Notes under the pieces: generated by a model | Database searches by the model: none | Told to the model about the DNA's origin: nothing | What the model saw: only the letters and a program-made list of their open reading frames with translations | Shown here: one piece after another, positions 8,397 to 16,591 of the stretch | Layout: each line of letters begins with the position of its first letter | Numbering within the stretch: the first letter of the stretch is position 1 | Translations under genes and position numbers: made by a program | Assembly: GCA_024397955.1 (NCBI GenBank) | Contig: CP073744.1 | Span: 682,001-746,000, forward strand | Direction: 5' to 3' | Length of the DNA: 64,000 bases | Origin: a bacterium SCSIO 12696 | Lineage (GTDB): Bacteria > Pseudomonadota > Gammaproteobacteria > Pseudomonadales > Porticoccaceae

Positions 8397-9697
8397 GTAT
8401 TTTCAATAAATTCCAATATCTGAATAAAAACACTGATGCTAAAGGTATGGGTTCGGTATCACTTGATGTGACTGTGGCCAGCATGGATGCTGGCCTCAAG
8501 CCCCCATGGAAGGGTTTACGGCGCGTCACAGCAAGTGATACCGAGCCCAGGGCTGACTCAAAAACAGCATTACGTACACTGACATTTAGCTTGCTGCTGG
8601 CAGCCACATTAAGTGCCAACGCGGTAGAGCTGACCTTGGAGAAAGGCTACGACAGCAACCCCCATAAAATTTCAGCGCCGCCCTACTCCGCCACCTACAC
8701 TGGCTTGCAACTGCAACACGCCGACAAGTATTCGCTAAAGAACAAAGCCAGCCTTAGCTATCATGTAAAGGTCAACAGCAAATGGTATCAAGACCCGGCT
8801 AAAACAGCGGATAGCCAACGGATAGACGCCAGAGTTCGCTGGGCCAATCGCTTTAAAATCGGCGACAAAACCGCCAACCTGTTGCTAACGGCAGATCTGC
8901 GCAGTGATCAGAGCAACTACTTCAGCCAACTGCAACGGCAAATTGCCACCACCAGCCGTGGCGATTCACTGGAAGATCGTTTTAACTACCGCTCTGCCAA
9001 ACTGGCGGCGGAACTGATCTATCGTTTTGACAAGCAAAAATCCCTCTCTTTACACAGCTATATTGCGCAGCGCAATTACCAGCAAAACTACAGCGAACTG
9101 GGTGTGGAAGGCCTGGACTTTAAAGAGATCAATCTGCAACCCACCTTTCGCTACAAAGCCAAAAACGGCCTGTATCTGCGCCCTTTCGTCTACCTGCGCT
9201 ATCGCCACTACGATCAACTGTTAAACGACAATAGCGATGGCCGCAATATCATTGGCTCCCCTTTGACTTATCGCTTTACAGGCTACGGACTGGTTGCCAA
9301 CAAACCTCTGACCGATAACCTGATCGTCAAAAGCTATATCAACGGCTACTGGGCCAGAGACAATGCCCAAGGCTATCGCGACCTGAATTACCACAAATGG
9401 GAGCTGGGGTTGGAGTACGCACTGGGTAACGCCCGGCAACTGGCTTTAAAAAACATTTGCTACAGCAAAGACTATTTACAAGATTCGTTCCGAACCATGG
9501 AAGCAGAAACCGGCGATGCCGGGCGTAAACGCACCGGTTGCTATGTGGAAGGTATCTATCGCCAACCGCTGGATATTGGCTTAGGCGATAAACTCAGCTG
9601 GCAGGTAAAAGCTAGTACGGAAAAAGAAGACAACTCTGAAACTGTGTTGAGTTACCAGCGTTCTACTGTAGCGTTAGGCGTTCATTACCAGTTCTAA
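8393..9697 (+). CDS. Putative outer-membrane beta-barrel, exopolysaccharide export
   Basis: From about residue 62 there is a good signal peptide (KTALRTLTFSLLLAATLSANA), followed by roughly 370 residues of alternating, aromatic-rich strands ending in VHYQF; a terminal Phe is typical of BAM-inserted barrels. By operon position it could do the job of the AlgE porin, but no AlgE signature was recognised. The ATG overlaps the algX stop. Oddly, the first 60 residues are not a normal leader: residues 20-52 are the translation of a 100-bp palindromic repeat (8449-8548) inserted between start codon and signal peptide. Either the long leader is tolerated, a later non-ATG start is used, or export is impaired. 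Confidence 0.65.
   Translation: MSIFNKFQYLNKNTDAKGMGSVSLDVTVASMDAGLKPPWKGLRRVTASDTEPRADSKTALRTLTFSLLLAATLSANAVELTLEKGYDSNPHKISAPPYSATYTGLQLQHADKYSLKNKASLSYHVKVNSKWYQDPAKTADSQRIDARVRWANRFKIGDKTANLLLTADLRSDQSNYFSQLQRQIATTSRGDSLEDRFNYRSAKLAAELIYRFDKQKSLSLHSYIAQRNYQQNYSELGVEGLDFKEINLQPTFRYKAKNGLYLRPFVYLRYRHYDQLLNDNSDGRNIIGSPLTYRFTGYGLVANKPLTDNLIVKSYINGYWARDNAQGYRDLNYHKWELGLEYALGNARQLALKNICYSKDYLQDSFRTMEAETGDAGRKRTGCYVEGIYRQPLDIGLGDKLSWQVKASTEKEDNSETVLSYQRSTVALGVHYQF
8449..8548. repeat. 100-bp palindromic element inside a coding region
   Basis: Outer arms are inverted repeats: GGGTTCGGTATCACTTG at the left and CAAGTGATACCGAGCCC at the right. A nested hairpin GGCCAGCAT/ATGCTGGCC occurs at about 8476-8494. 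The sequence style (CATGGA, GGGTTTACGGCG) resembles repeats I recall from related genomes. No clear target-site duplication was seen. Confidence 0.75.
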
Positions 9698-9794
9698 TTT
9701 ACGAGCTATTTATGCTGAACAGCGATAACCATGTGAACTACCAATGGACTCTATAGCTACTGGAGACACTATACTCTTCACTAATTCAGAATAG

Positions 9795-10223
9795 TCATTC
9801 ACTAGAGTTAGTGTTAACAGCAATAAATTGAAATCCCGTAGGTGCTAAGCCATGTTCTGAATAAGTGCGACCTTCGATGGTAAAACCAGTGATATCAATC
9901 GAAGTAACTTCTACTATTGCACCAGACTCCCCCCCATCACCTATAGCAACAACAACTGGAACATTTTTGAAAGGGTCTCGAAAGTTCACTCGATAAACTC
10001 CTGAATCTACGGGAAATACTGTAAACGGGTAACCAGAATAATGTTCAACTTTTCCATTGCTTTTGATTGACCCAGCTGTAACTACATCTAATCTTTCAAT
10101 CTCACGAATTATTGAAGCTGTCTCGTTTTTAACTGTTTCTCGGGCTCCTTCAGTCGCAGCAATAAAAGCTCCAAATATTGTTGCGATTGCTCCAATAATT
10201 GCGACTATTACTTCCTTCTTCAT
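9795..10223 (-). CDS. Membrane-anchored hypothetical protein
   Basis: 142 residues, not recognised as a named family. An N-terminal hydrophobic helix (EVIVAIIGAIATIFGAFIAA) is followed by a charged helical stretch (about 25-45) and a beta-rich C-terminal domain with FRDPFKNVPVVVAIGD and a GFQFIAV ending. That layout is reminiscent of tail-fibre or H-type-lectin-like domains, but the resemblance is only by eye. AGGAG precedes the ATG. The gene is AT-rich compared with the flanking alg genes and faces the barrel gene convergently, so it may be acquired. No partner is evident apart from the DUF2235 gene transcribed the same way upstream. Confidence 0.6.
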   Translation of the reverse strand: MKKEVIVAIIGAIATIFGAFIAATEGARETVKNETASIIREIERLDVVTAGSIKSNGKVEHYSGYPFTVFPVDSGVYRVNFRDPFKNVPVVVAIGDGGESGAIVEVTSIDITGFTIEGRTYSEHGLAPTGFQFIAVNTNSSE

Positions 10224-10300
10224 GTCATTCTCCTAATTACACTAGAATATACTGCAGTGTTTGCAGGCAAAAATCTTACACAACTATTGCTTCTATATAA

Positions 10301-11335
10301 TCAAACTAAATCAACACCATCCCACCCCACACTATCAATCAGCGCTTCTAACTTCTTAGGGCGATAATCCGAATCTTGTTCATAACGCGCTTTTACACTG
10401 TGGTGAAAAGCCGTCGGATAATCATCATGCAACAGTTCCCGGTTTATGGCTTTACGCAGGCGGTAGATATGGCGGCGTGATTTATGCAGAGGGGCTTTTA
10501 AACCATCGGTGAGTCGTTGCGTGATAAAGGGCTCTAACTTAAGGCCTGCGGCTTTGGCTTCGTTAAGCATCCATTCCAGGGGGATATCCGATGCAACGGC
10601 TTTGGTAATTTTGTCTGGCGCGTAGGAACCACCTACGTCGGTATGCACACCGGAGAACCATACTTGCTTTAAGTCGACTCCGTCATTGGGTTCCCACAGT
10701 GTGGGTTGGAAGTCGACTCGGCGCTCGTCGATGGCCAACGCATGGCGAGCAAAGGAGACATTGCTGCCCATTTGGGTGTCGTAAAACTCATCTTTACGAT
10801 CAAACAGGCCCAGTAAACTGAATGGAATACCCAAGCTGCCCACCGTATCCCATACCCCCACAAAGTGCACTTTGCGGCTGTTGTGGCTGTGTTGTTTGCG
10901 AAACTTTACAGCTTCTGCGCCATTGGGTTTATAGAGTTTGCCGGTATTTTTGTAGATTTCCCAAGCCCGCTGAATCAGTTTGGCGTCAGCCCGTTTCACA
11001 ATGCCACAATTGTTAATCAGCCCACACAGCGCCCTGACGGTGTAAGCACCGCGGCTAAAGCCAAACAGGTAGATATCATCGCCGGGGGCATAGTTCTGCA
11101 CGATATAGCGGTAGCCATCGACGATGTTTTTTTCAATGCCTCTGCCGGTGGCACCAGCGCTGATGGCGGCGTGGTAAGAGCCCAACCCCCAGTCGTAAAA
11201 AACGTGCTGTTTAAGGTCGCCCACTTTAGGGCGGATGGCTCTGGCGACTTTGAGTACGTTGGTGGCATGGTCTTTTTCCAGGTCTTCTTCCGGGCGGTTC
11301 CAAGTGCCGTCTGCGCAAACGATGATATTGGCCAT
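10301..11335 (-). CDS. DUF2235 alpha/beta-hydrolase (Tle1-like)
   Basis: 344 residues of the DUF2235 family: an N-terminal VCADGTWN, the nucleophile elbow GFSRGAYTVR with Ser94, the acid segment GVWDTVGSLG and the histidine segment GVHTDVGGSY. Some family members are type VI phospholipase effectors (Tle1), but no VgrG, PAAR or immunity gene is in view, so a secreted-effector role is not supported; a soluble lipase or esterase is equally possible. It lies 72 nt downstream of the sigma-54-type response regulator on the same strand, separated by three short tandem repeats, so it may be a co-transcribed output of that regulator. Confidence 0.8.
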   Translation of the reverse strand: MANIIVCADGTWNRPEEDLEKDHATNVLKVARAIRPKVGDLKQHVFYDWGLGSYHAAISAGATGRGIEKNIVDGYRYIVQNYAPGDDIYLFGFSRGAYTVRALCGLINNCGIVKRADAKLIQRAWEIYKNTGKLYKPNGAEAVKFRKQHSHNSRKVHFVGVWDTVGSLGIPFSLLGLFDRKDEFYDTQMGSNVSFARHALAIDERRVDFQPTLWEPNDGVDLKQVWFSGVHTDVGGSYAPDKITKAVASDIPLEWMLNEAKAAGLKLEPFITQRLTDGLKAPLHKSRRHIYRLRKAINRELLHDDYPTAFHHSVKARYEQDSDYRPKKLEALIDSVGWDGVDLV

Positions 11336-11353
11336 AATTCAAATCCTTCTGTC

Positions 11354-11402
11354 GGTAAGTACTTTTGATGGTAAGTGATTTTTAATGGTAAGTATTTTTG
11401 AT
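11354..11402 (-). repeat. Three tandem 16-17 bp repeats before the DUF2235 gene
   Basis: Plus-strand units GGTAAGTACTTTTGAT, GGTAAGTGATTTTTAAT and GGTAAGTATTTTTGAT lie head to tail in the gap between the response-regulator stop and the DUF2235 start. They could be a binding-site array or replication slippage. Confidence 0.7.
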
Positions 11403-11407
11403 GGTGG

Positions 11408-12868
11408 TTAGCTATCGCTCCAGCTCTGTTTTTTGCGGTAGATGGTAGAGGGGCTGACTCCCAGCATGGCGGCGGCTTTGGGAATATTGCCGTCGCACTG
11501 GCGAATGGCGTCTTCAATGGCCGCCCGCTCTACGTCCGCGAGTGGCACAATATCGCTATCATCATTCGGGCCAGCGGCTGGCTGTGATTTGGCGGGTTCT
11601 GATGGGGCAGCCGCAGTCGGCGTAGCACTGGTAATGCCTGCGGAAAGTGGTTGTATTAACATTTCTTCAGTGACCAAATCGCCGTCGTTCATGGCCACCA
11701 GGCCGCGCATCATATTTTCCAATTGGCGCACGTTTCCGGGCCAGTCGTAGTTGAGCAGGCGCTGTTCCGCTTCCGGGGTAAACCCGGTAAAGGTTTTGCC
11801 ACACTCTTCACTGCAACGGGCGAGAAAATGGCGCGCCAGCAACAGCGCGTCGCCATCCCGTTGACACAATGGCGGCAGGCCAATAGAGATCACATTTAAG
11901 CGATAAAACAGGTCTTCACGGAACTCCCCTTTGGCCACCGCTTCACTGAGTGCGGTGGACGAGGCAGTCACCAGTTGGGCATTAAAGGGCTGTATTTGCT
12001 GGCTACCCAGGGGGGCAAATTCCCGCTCTTGAATGACTCGCAATAGTTTGGCCTGGAACGGCAGAGGCAAGGTAGTGACCTCGTCCAGAAACAAGGTGCC
12101 CTCTCCGGCGGCGGCGAATAACCCTGGCTGGTTACTGATGGCACCGGTAAAGGCGCCTTTTTTGTGGCCGAACAGCTGGGACTCAATCAAATGCTCGGTA
12201 AAGTTGGCGCAGTTTACCGCCACAAAGGGCTCGCCCTGATGGTAGCTTTCCCGGTGGCAGGCCCTGGCGGCCAACTCTTTACCGCAACCGGTGTTGCCGG
12301 TGATAAATACCGGCACATTGGCGGTGGCCGCTTTGCTGATGAAGTTAAAGGTTTCAAACATGGCCGGGCTGGCGCTGATCATGCCGTGAAAGTTAACCGG
12401 GGTGTCGGCGCTTTGATTGGCGGCACGGCGTTCTACACCGTCCCACGCCTCGCTGTCTTTGCGCACGTCCGCCAGCGCTTTGGTGATTACAAAGCGCAGT
12501 TCTTCGTCGTCCCAGGGTTTGCTGATGTAACGCTGAATCAGCTTTTGGTTAAAGGCCGTGGTGACTGCATCAAAATCGTGGTGGGCGCTGAGCAGCAAGC
12601 GTTGTGACTCTGGCCATTGCTTGCGAATTTCCGCCAGCATATCGCAGCCCTCCATGCCCGGCATACGCTGGTCAGAAATAACGATATGCACCGGGTTGTT
12701 GGCGGTGTATTCCAGCGCCGCCTGCGGGGAGGAAAAAGTCACCAAATTCACTTTCAGGGAAGCCAGACAGCGCTTGAGTGCAGAGAGAATATTGGGTTCG
12801 TCATCCACCAGCAGCAATACCGGTTGCTGGCCATTGGTGGAAGCTGAGTTGCTTTGCTTACTTGCCAC
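11408..12868 (-). CDS. Sigma-54-dependent response regulator, HnoC-like position
   Basis: 486-residue NtrC-family regulator in three parts. The receiver domain has LLVDDEP and the phospho-acceptor in ISDQRMPG (D66). The AAA+ domain has Walker A (GNTGCGKE), the sigma-54 contact loop GAFTGA and Walker B (GTLFLDEV). The C-terminal Fis-type helix-turn-helix ends in GVSPSTIYRKKQSW. All ATPase landmarks look intact, so it should activate sigma-54 promoters. Its gene follows the degenerate HD-GYP regulator by 31 nt and opposes H-NOX/kinase, the arrangement of the NO-responsive Hno network, in which the kinase phosphorylates several regulators. Likely targets within view are the GG-N10-GC promoters near hnoX and in the alg locus (inference). 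Confidence 0.88.
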   Translation of the reverse strand: MASKQSNSASTNGQQPVLLLVDDEPNILSALKRCLASLKVNLVTFSSPQAALEYTANNPVHIVISDQRMPGMEGCDMLAEIRKQWPESQRLLLSAHHDFDAVTTAFNQKLIQRYISKPWDDEELRFVITKALADVRKDSEAWDGVERRAANQSADTPVNFHGMISASPAMFETFNFISKAATANVPVFITGNTGCGKELAARACHRESYHQGEPFVAVNCANFTEHLIESQLFGHKKGAFTGAISNQPGLFAAAGEGTLFLDEVTTLPLPFQAKLLRVIQEREFAPLGSQQIQPFNAQLVTASSTALSEAVAKGEFREDLFYRLNVISIGLPPLCQRDGDALLLARHFLARCSEECGKTFTGFTPEAEQRLLNYDWPGNVRQLENMMRGLVAMNDGDLVTEEMLIQPLSAGITSATPTAAAPSEPAKSQPAAGPNDDSDIVPLADVERAAIEDAIRQCDGNIPKAAAMLGVSPSTIYRKKQSWSDS

Positions 12869-12899
12869 TGTTTTGTGTCCCTGTTGTCTCTATTTGTCT

Positions 12900-14252
12900 C
12901 TATGCCGATGCCAACACGTAGGTGTTGAGGCTGTCTGTGCTGTCGGCAAACTGTTGTTCCAGTTCGCACAAGCGTTCAATTTGGGTGGCGCTCAAGGCCT
13001 TTCCCTTTACCAGCAGCAATGTGCCGTCCGGCGCCACCAGGTCTTTGGCCAGTACCATACCCGGCCGCAACGCCTGTGGTGCCAGGCACTGTTCGCCCTG
13101 TGCTCGCAGGTAATCCGCAAGCGTGGGGAAGATGGCTTTAAAGTCCGCAATGCGCTCTTCCTGGTAGCGAGTGCCGGTATGTTGTTCCATGTATTCCAGG
13201 GCCTGTTCTGGCGACAGCGCTGAGGCTTCCAGCTCGCCATTACAAAGTTCAAAAAAGTCACACAGAATGGTGAGTACTCCCGTAATCGGGGTGATCTGCG
13301 CACCGGTCAGTTGCCGTGGGTAGCCAGAGCCATCTTGATGCTCTTTGCGCATTCCCAATGCAGCCGCTGTATTTTGCAGGGAGTCCACACCAGACAGGTG
13401 CATTTCCGCAAAGGTGGGGTGGCGTTCAAACTCCCGCCGCTGGTGCTCATCCAGTTGGGCGTAAGGGGTGGTCAGCAATTCATCCGCCAGCCCCACTTTG
13501 CCGATATTGCGCAGCATCACGCTGTAGCGCAGGATGCTGGTTTGTTTTTCGTCGAAGCCCAGCTTGTCTGCCATCACCTCTGCGGCCCAGAGAATGTCTG
13601 AGGTGCTGGCTTGATGGCTGGCCAAACGTTGTTCGATTAAGCGGGCCAGCAGGTGAATGGTGCCTTTGTAGTGATCGCGTAATTCGCTCAAAGTGCTGCG
13701 CAGTTCGGCAGTACGCTCATCCACTTTTTGTTGCAGCGATGCGTTGAGGGCTTTTAATTCCTCATTTTGGCGCTGAGCCAACTGTTCCAATTGCTGATTG
13801 CGTTGGCGCAGCTGGGCCTTTTCCAGGCTGCGCTTCACCACCGCGCACAATTGGTCATCGTCCCAGGGTTTTTCCAGATAGCGGCTGATTTTGCCCTGAT
13901 TGATGGCAGCAATGGTGGATTCCATATCGCTGTAGCCAGTAAGCAGAATACGCTCGGTGTCCGGCCACTTTTCTGCCACTTCTGCCAGCAAAGACGCACC
14001 GTCCCTGCCCGGCATGCGCATATCGGAAATAATCAGGTCGGTGGGGGCAGTATTGTCCGTCAGACACTGCAGGGCTTCATCGGCGGAATTGGCAACCTGT
14101 ACCTCACAGCCACCCATTCGCATCAGCAATCGGCGCAAGGCATTGAGTATAGACGGCTCATCATCCACCAACAGAACTTTGGCAGGCATTGGGGGCTTAT
14201 TGGTGCCAGCTCTGTCTTCGGCCTTCTCTTGTGGAAGCGGCTCGACGTCCAA
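12900..14252 (-). CDS. hnoD: Response regulator with degenerate HD-GYP domain (HnoD-like)
   Basis: Receiver domain (VLLVDDEP, phospho-acceptor in ISDMRMPG), a long coiled coil and a C-terminal HD-GYP fold. The GYP part survives (HQDGSGYP), but the metal-binding His-Asp is replaced by Arg-Asn (LRNIGK instead of LHDIGK), so phosphodiesterase activity is unlikely. A degenerate HD-GYP response regulator is what HnoD is in Shewanella, where it tunes the EAL protein HnoB; no EAL gene is in this window. An ATG exists at 14291, but TTG 14252 is preferred because AAGGAGAGG lies 5-6 nt upstream. The ATG has no such site. Confidence 0.8.
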   Translation of the reverse strand: MDVEPLPQEKAEDRAGTNKPPMPAKVLLVDDEPSILNALRRLLMRMGGCEVQVANSADEALQCLTDNTAPTDLIISDMRMPGRDGASLLAEVAEKWPDTERILLTGYSDMESTIAAINQGKISRYLEKPWDDDQLCAVVKRSLEKAQLRQRNQQLEQLAQRQNEELKALNASLQQKVDERTAELRSTLSELRDHYKGTIHLLARLIEQRLASHQASTSDILWAAEVMADKLGFDEKQTSILRYSVMLRNIGKVGLADELLTTPYAQLDEHQRREFERHPTFAEMHLSGVDSLQNTAAALGMRKEHQDGSGYPRQLTGAQITPITGVLTILCDFFELCNGELEASALSPEQALEYMEQHTGTRYQEERIADFKAIFPTLADYLRAQGEQCLAPQALRPGMVLAKDLVAPDGTLLLVKGKALSATQIERLCELEQQFADSTDSLNTYVLASA

Positions 14253-14282
14253 GTGTCCTCTCCTTATCAACAAAGCATTGTT

Positions 14283-14350
14283 TGGCAACATACTAGCAAC
14301 TGCAAGCGCACCACGAAAGAGGTTGCAACCGATTGGGCTTGGGCTACACT
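14283..14350 (+). promoter_or_regulatory. Candidate promoters for the H-NOX gene
   Basis: Two overlapping possibilities. A sigma-54-like TGGCAACATACTAGCA at 14283-14298 has GG-N10-GC spacing but a weak -12 box. A sigma-70-like pair has TTGCAA (14323-14328), a 16-nt spacer and TACACT (14345-14350). Either gives a short leader before the ATG at 14387. Confidence 0.4.
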
Positions 14351-14386
14351 CACTAAAGCCAATAACAAGCGAATAAGGATATCTTT

Positions 14387-14935
14387 ATGAAGGGTGTGAT
14401 CTTTACCTTCCTGGCCGATATGGTGGAAGAACAGTTTGGTCTGGAAACCTGGCAAAAAATTCTCGACGAGGCGGCCCCGGAGCACAAGGGTATCTATATC
14501 GCCTGCGAAAGTTATTCCGACGAAGAACTTCTGCAACTGGTAGGCGCTGCCTGCAAGTTACTGGATATTCCCGCCGATAAGCTGGTTTACGCTTACGGCC
14601 AAAACCTTTTTGGCAGTTTTACCAAAAATTACAGCGAATTTATGTTGGCTCACAAAGAGCTGAAGCCTTTTTTACAGTCTATTGAAGAAGTTATCCACGT
14701 TGAGGTGGGTAAGCTGTTTACCTCACCCATTAAACGGGTGTTTGAGTACGAAGATCCGGCCCCCGACAAGCTGATTATGTATTACAGCTCCCCCCGTAAA
14801 ATGTGCCAGCTAGCCGAAGGTTTAATCGACGGCGCCGCCAGCTACTACAGCACCCCCTACCAGCTAAATCACTCTACCTGTATGCACAAGGGTGATGAAC
14901 GCTGCACTCTGGAACTGACTTTCGGAAGCAAATAG
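14387..14935 (+). CDS. hnoX: H-NOX heme nitric-oxide sensor
   Basis: 182-residue stand-alone H-NOX protein. The start MKGVIFTFLADMVEEQFG is typical; the proximal heme ligand is His104 (EEVIHVEV) and the heme-propionate YxSxR motif is Tyr133-Ser135-Arg137 in YYSSPR. The family binds NO through ferrous heme and controls a partner kinase. The next gene, 76 nt downstream, is such a kinase, and two response regulators lie on the opposite strand, so the set is a complete sensory input. A 62-bp inverted-repeat element begins at the stop codon and separates sensor from kinase. Confidence 0.93.
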   Translation: MKGVIFTFLADMVEEQFGLETWQKILDEAAPEHKGIYIACESYSDEELLQLVGAACKLLDIPADKLVYAYGQNLFGSFTKNYSEFMLAHKELKPFLQSIEEVIHVEVGKLFTSPIKRVFEYEDPAPDKLIMYYSSPRKMCQLAEGLIDGAASYYSTPYQLNHSTCMHKGDERCTLELTFGSK

Positions 14936-14995
14936 GGCTTGTTGAGCGCAAAAATTGCTCTCAGCAGTGGTGGATATAAAACGTGAACAAGCCCT
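14934..14995. repeat. 62-bp inverted-repeat element between hnoX and hnoK
   Basis: Perfect 10-bp ends AGGGCTTGTT and AACAAGCCCT flank a 42-bp core. It begins on the last bases of the hnoX stop codon. There is no T-tract, so a MITE-like repeat is more likely than a terminator, though a hairpin here could lower kinase expression relative to the sensor. Confidence 0.65.
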
Positions 14996-15011
14996 ATGGG
15001 AGTAATGATTA

Positions 15012-15941
15012 ATGGCCGAAGATGATTTATACAAACAGGCCTACGAACGGGAAAAAGAAGCTCGCAAGCAAATGGAAGCCTTGCTGGAGACTAAAACCCG
15101 GGACTTATACCTGAGCAACCAACAGCTTCAAGAGGCCAACCAAACCCTAAAAGCACAGCAACGCAATATGGTCAAAACTGAAAAAATGGCCGCCATTGGT
15201 GTGCTATCTGCGGGGGTTGCCCATGAAGTGAACAACCCACTGTCTTTTATCAAGAGCAACCTCAATTCCCTGCAAAACTACTACCAGAGCTACTACAGAA
15301 AACTACTGACCACAATGGCTGAAACCGAAAACGGCCAAGCTGTTCTCGATCAAATTTTTGTCGATCAGGATATAAATTTTATTGAAAACGACACGGCACT
15401 GATTTTTGAGGAGGTCACAGAGGGGATTCAGCGAGTAGGTACCATTGTCGCCAAACTGAAAAACTTTTCCCGCACTCACAGCGGCGATTTTGAAGCAGCC
15501 AATATCAACAAATTAATAAAAAACAGCCTGACCATTACCAAAAATGAGTTAAAGCACAAATGTGAGGTTGTGCTTGAATTGGGTGACACACCAGACATTA
15601 TGTGCAACCCCAACGAACTAACCCAGGTGTTTATCAACCTGGTGTTAAACGCCTCTCAAGCCATCCGCAAGCAAGGCACTATTACTGTTCGCAGTTGGTT
15701 TGAAGCCAACTCAGAGCAGGTGTGTATGACCGTTAGCGATACCGGCTGTGGCATACCGGAAGAACACCTGGACCAAATATTCACACCGTTTTTTACCGCC
15801 AAACCCATCGGTGAAGGCACCGGACTGGGGCTATCGGTTTCCTACGGGTTAATTGAGGATTTAGGCGGCACCATCACGGTGGCAAGCGAATTAAACGAAG
15901 GAACTACGTTTACAGTTCGGCTGCCACTTGATCGGGAGTAA
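15012..15941 (+). CDS. hnoK: H-NOX-associated sensor histidine kinase
   Basis: 309-residue soluble kinase: an N-terminal coiled coil (about residues 8-55), the H-box [10 protein letters not shown] with phospho-accepting His71, then the N-box [11 protein letters not shown]1 DTGCGIP and G2 GTGLGLS. There is no sensory domain or membrane segment of its own, consistent with being controlled in trans by the upstream H-NOX protein, as HnoK is in Shewanella and Vibrio. ATG 15012 lies 9-10 nt after GGGAG. Expected targets are the two response regulators on the other strand. Confidence 0.88.
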   Translation: MAEDDLYKQAYEREKEARKQMEALLETKTRDLYLSNQQLQEANQTLKAQQRNMVKTEKMAAIGVLSAGVAHEVNNPLSFIKSNLNSLQNYYQSYYRKLLTTMAETENGQAVLDQIFVDQDINFIENDTALIFEEVTEGIQRVGTIVAKLKNFSRTHSGDFEAANINKLIKNSLTITKNELKHKCEVVLELGDTPDIMCNPNELTQVFINLVLNASQAIRKQGTITVRSWFEANSEQVCMTVSDTGCGIPEEHLDQIFTPFFTAKPIGEGTGLGLSVSYGLIEDLGGTITVASELNEGTTFTVRLPLDRE

Positions 15942-16048
15942 GCAACCAATTATCAGTGTCATCCTGAACGCAGAAAAAATAGCAAAAGGTTGACTCGCAT
16001 CAGCCATTGACGCTTGGAGTTGCACACCGCTTGCGGCGCACAAGCCTC

Positions 16049-16573
16049 TCACTCCATTCCATGTTTAATCTTATAAAGCTCCCACCACTCTACAATATTG
16101 TCCCCTATCAACTCCCACCAGCCATAGAAATAACCAAACATAATGCCAACACCAAGCAAAAACATAAGTGGAGCCAACACAGTAGAAAGTTTGCTTAACG
16201 GGGCCACCTCTAAGTAGGCGAGACTATTTACGTTGGGATGGACTCTGGCATTCACAAACTCTCCCTTGGGATATTTTTTTACAAGGCTTCGCTCATAATT
16301 CAACGATGGAAACAAGTCATATCCTCTAAGAGCTGGCGTATCAGATTTATAATCCTTACCTCGAATCGAGTATTTAAAGTGAATAATACCTTCAAGCATT
16401 ATTTCACCGTTGACACCTGTTTGGTTCAACAATCGAGAATGCGTAATCTCTGCAGCCACAACGGGCCAGAGGTCAAAATATTTTTTTAATCTGAAATAAA
16501 CAAATGTTTGCCAAAGGCCTGCTATAGCCAATAACATCGGAAGCACAAATACAAAAATAATTTTGAAAATCAT
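16049..16573 (-). CDS. DUF3592 membrane protein
   Basis: 174 residues with an N-terminal helix (about 5-26), an extracytoplasmic beta-rich DUF3592 domain (WPVVAAEITHS ... HFKYSIRGKDYKSD ... VNARVHPNVNSLAYLE) and a C-terminal hydrophobic segment (about 128-150). The function of DUF3592 is unknown. The gene is AT-rich beside its neighbours and is transcribed in the same direction as the transporter that ends 18 nt upstream, so they may share a transcript. Confidence 0.7.
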   Translation of the reverse strand: MIFKIIFVFVLPMLLAIAGLWQTFVYFRLKKYFDLWPVVAAEITHSRLLNQTGVNGEIMLEGIIHFKYSIRGKDYKSDTPALRGYDLFPSLNYERSLVKKYPKGEFVNARVHPNVNSLAYLEVAPLSKLSTVLAPLMFLLGVGIMFGYFYGWWELIGDNIVEWWELYKIKHGME

Positions 16574-16591
16574 GCTTTAGCCGGCTGGCAG

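Noticed and set aside
10301..11335. A type VI secretion effector locus
   Set aside because: DUF2235 alone is insufficient; no VgrG, PAAR, Hcp, adaptor or immunity gene lies nearby.
12900..14252. An active c-di-GMP phosphodiesterase
   Set aside because: The metal-binding His-Asp pair is Arg-Asn, so catalysis is unlikely despite the preserved GSGYP.
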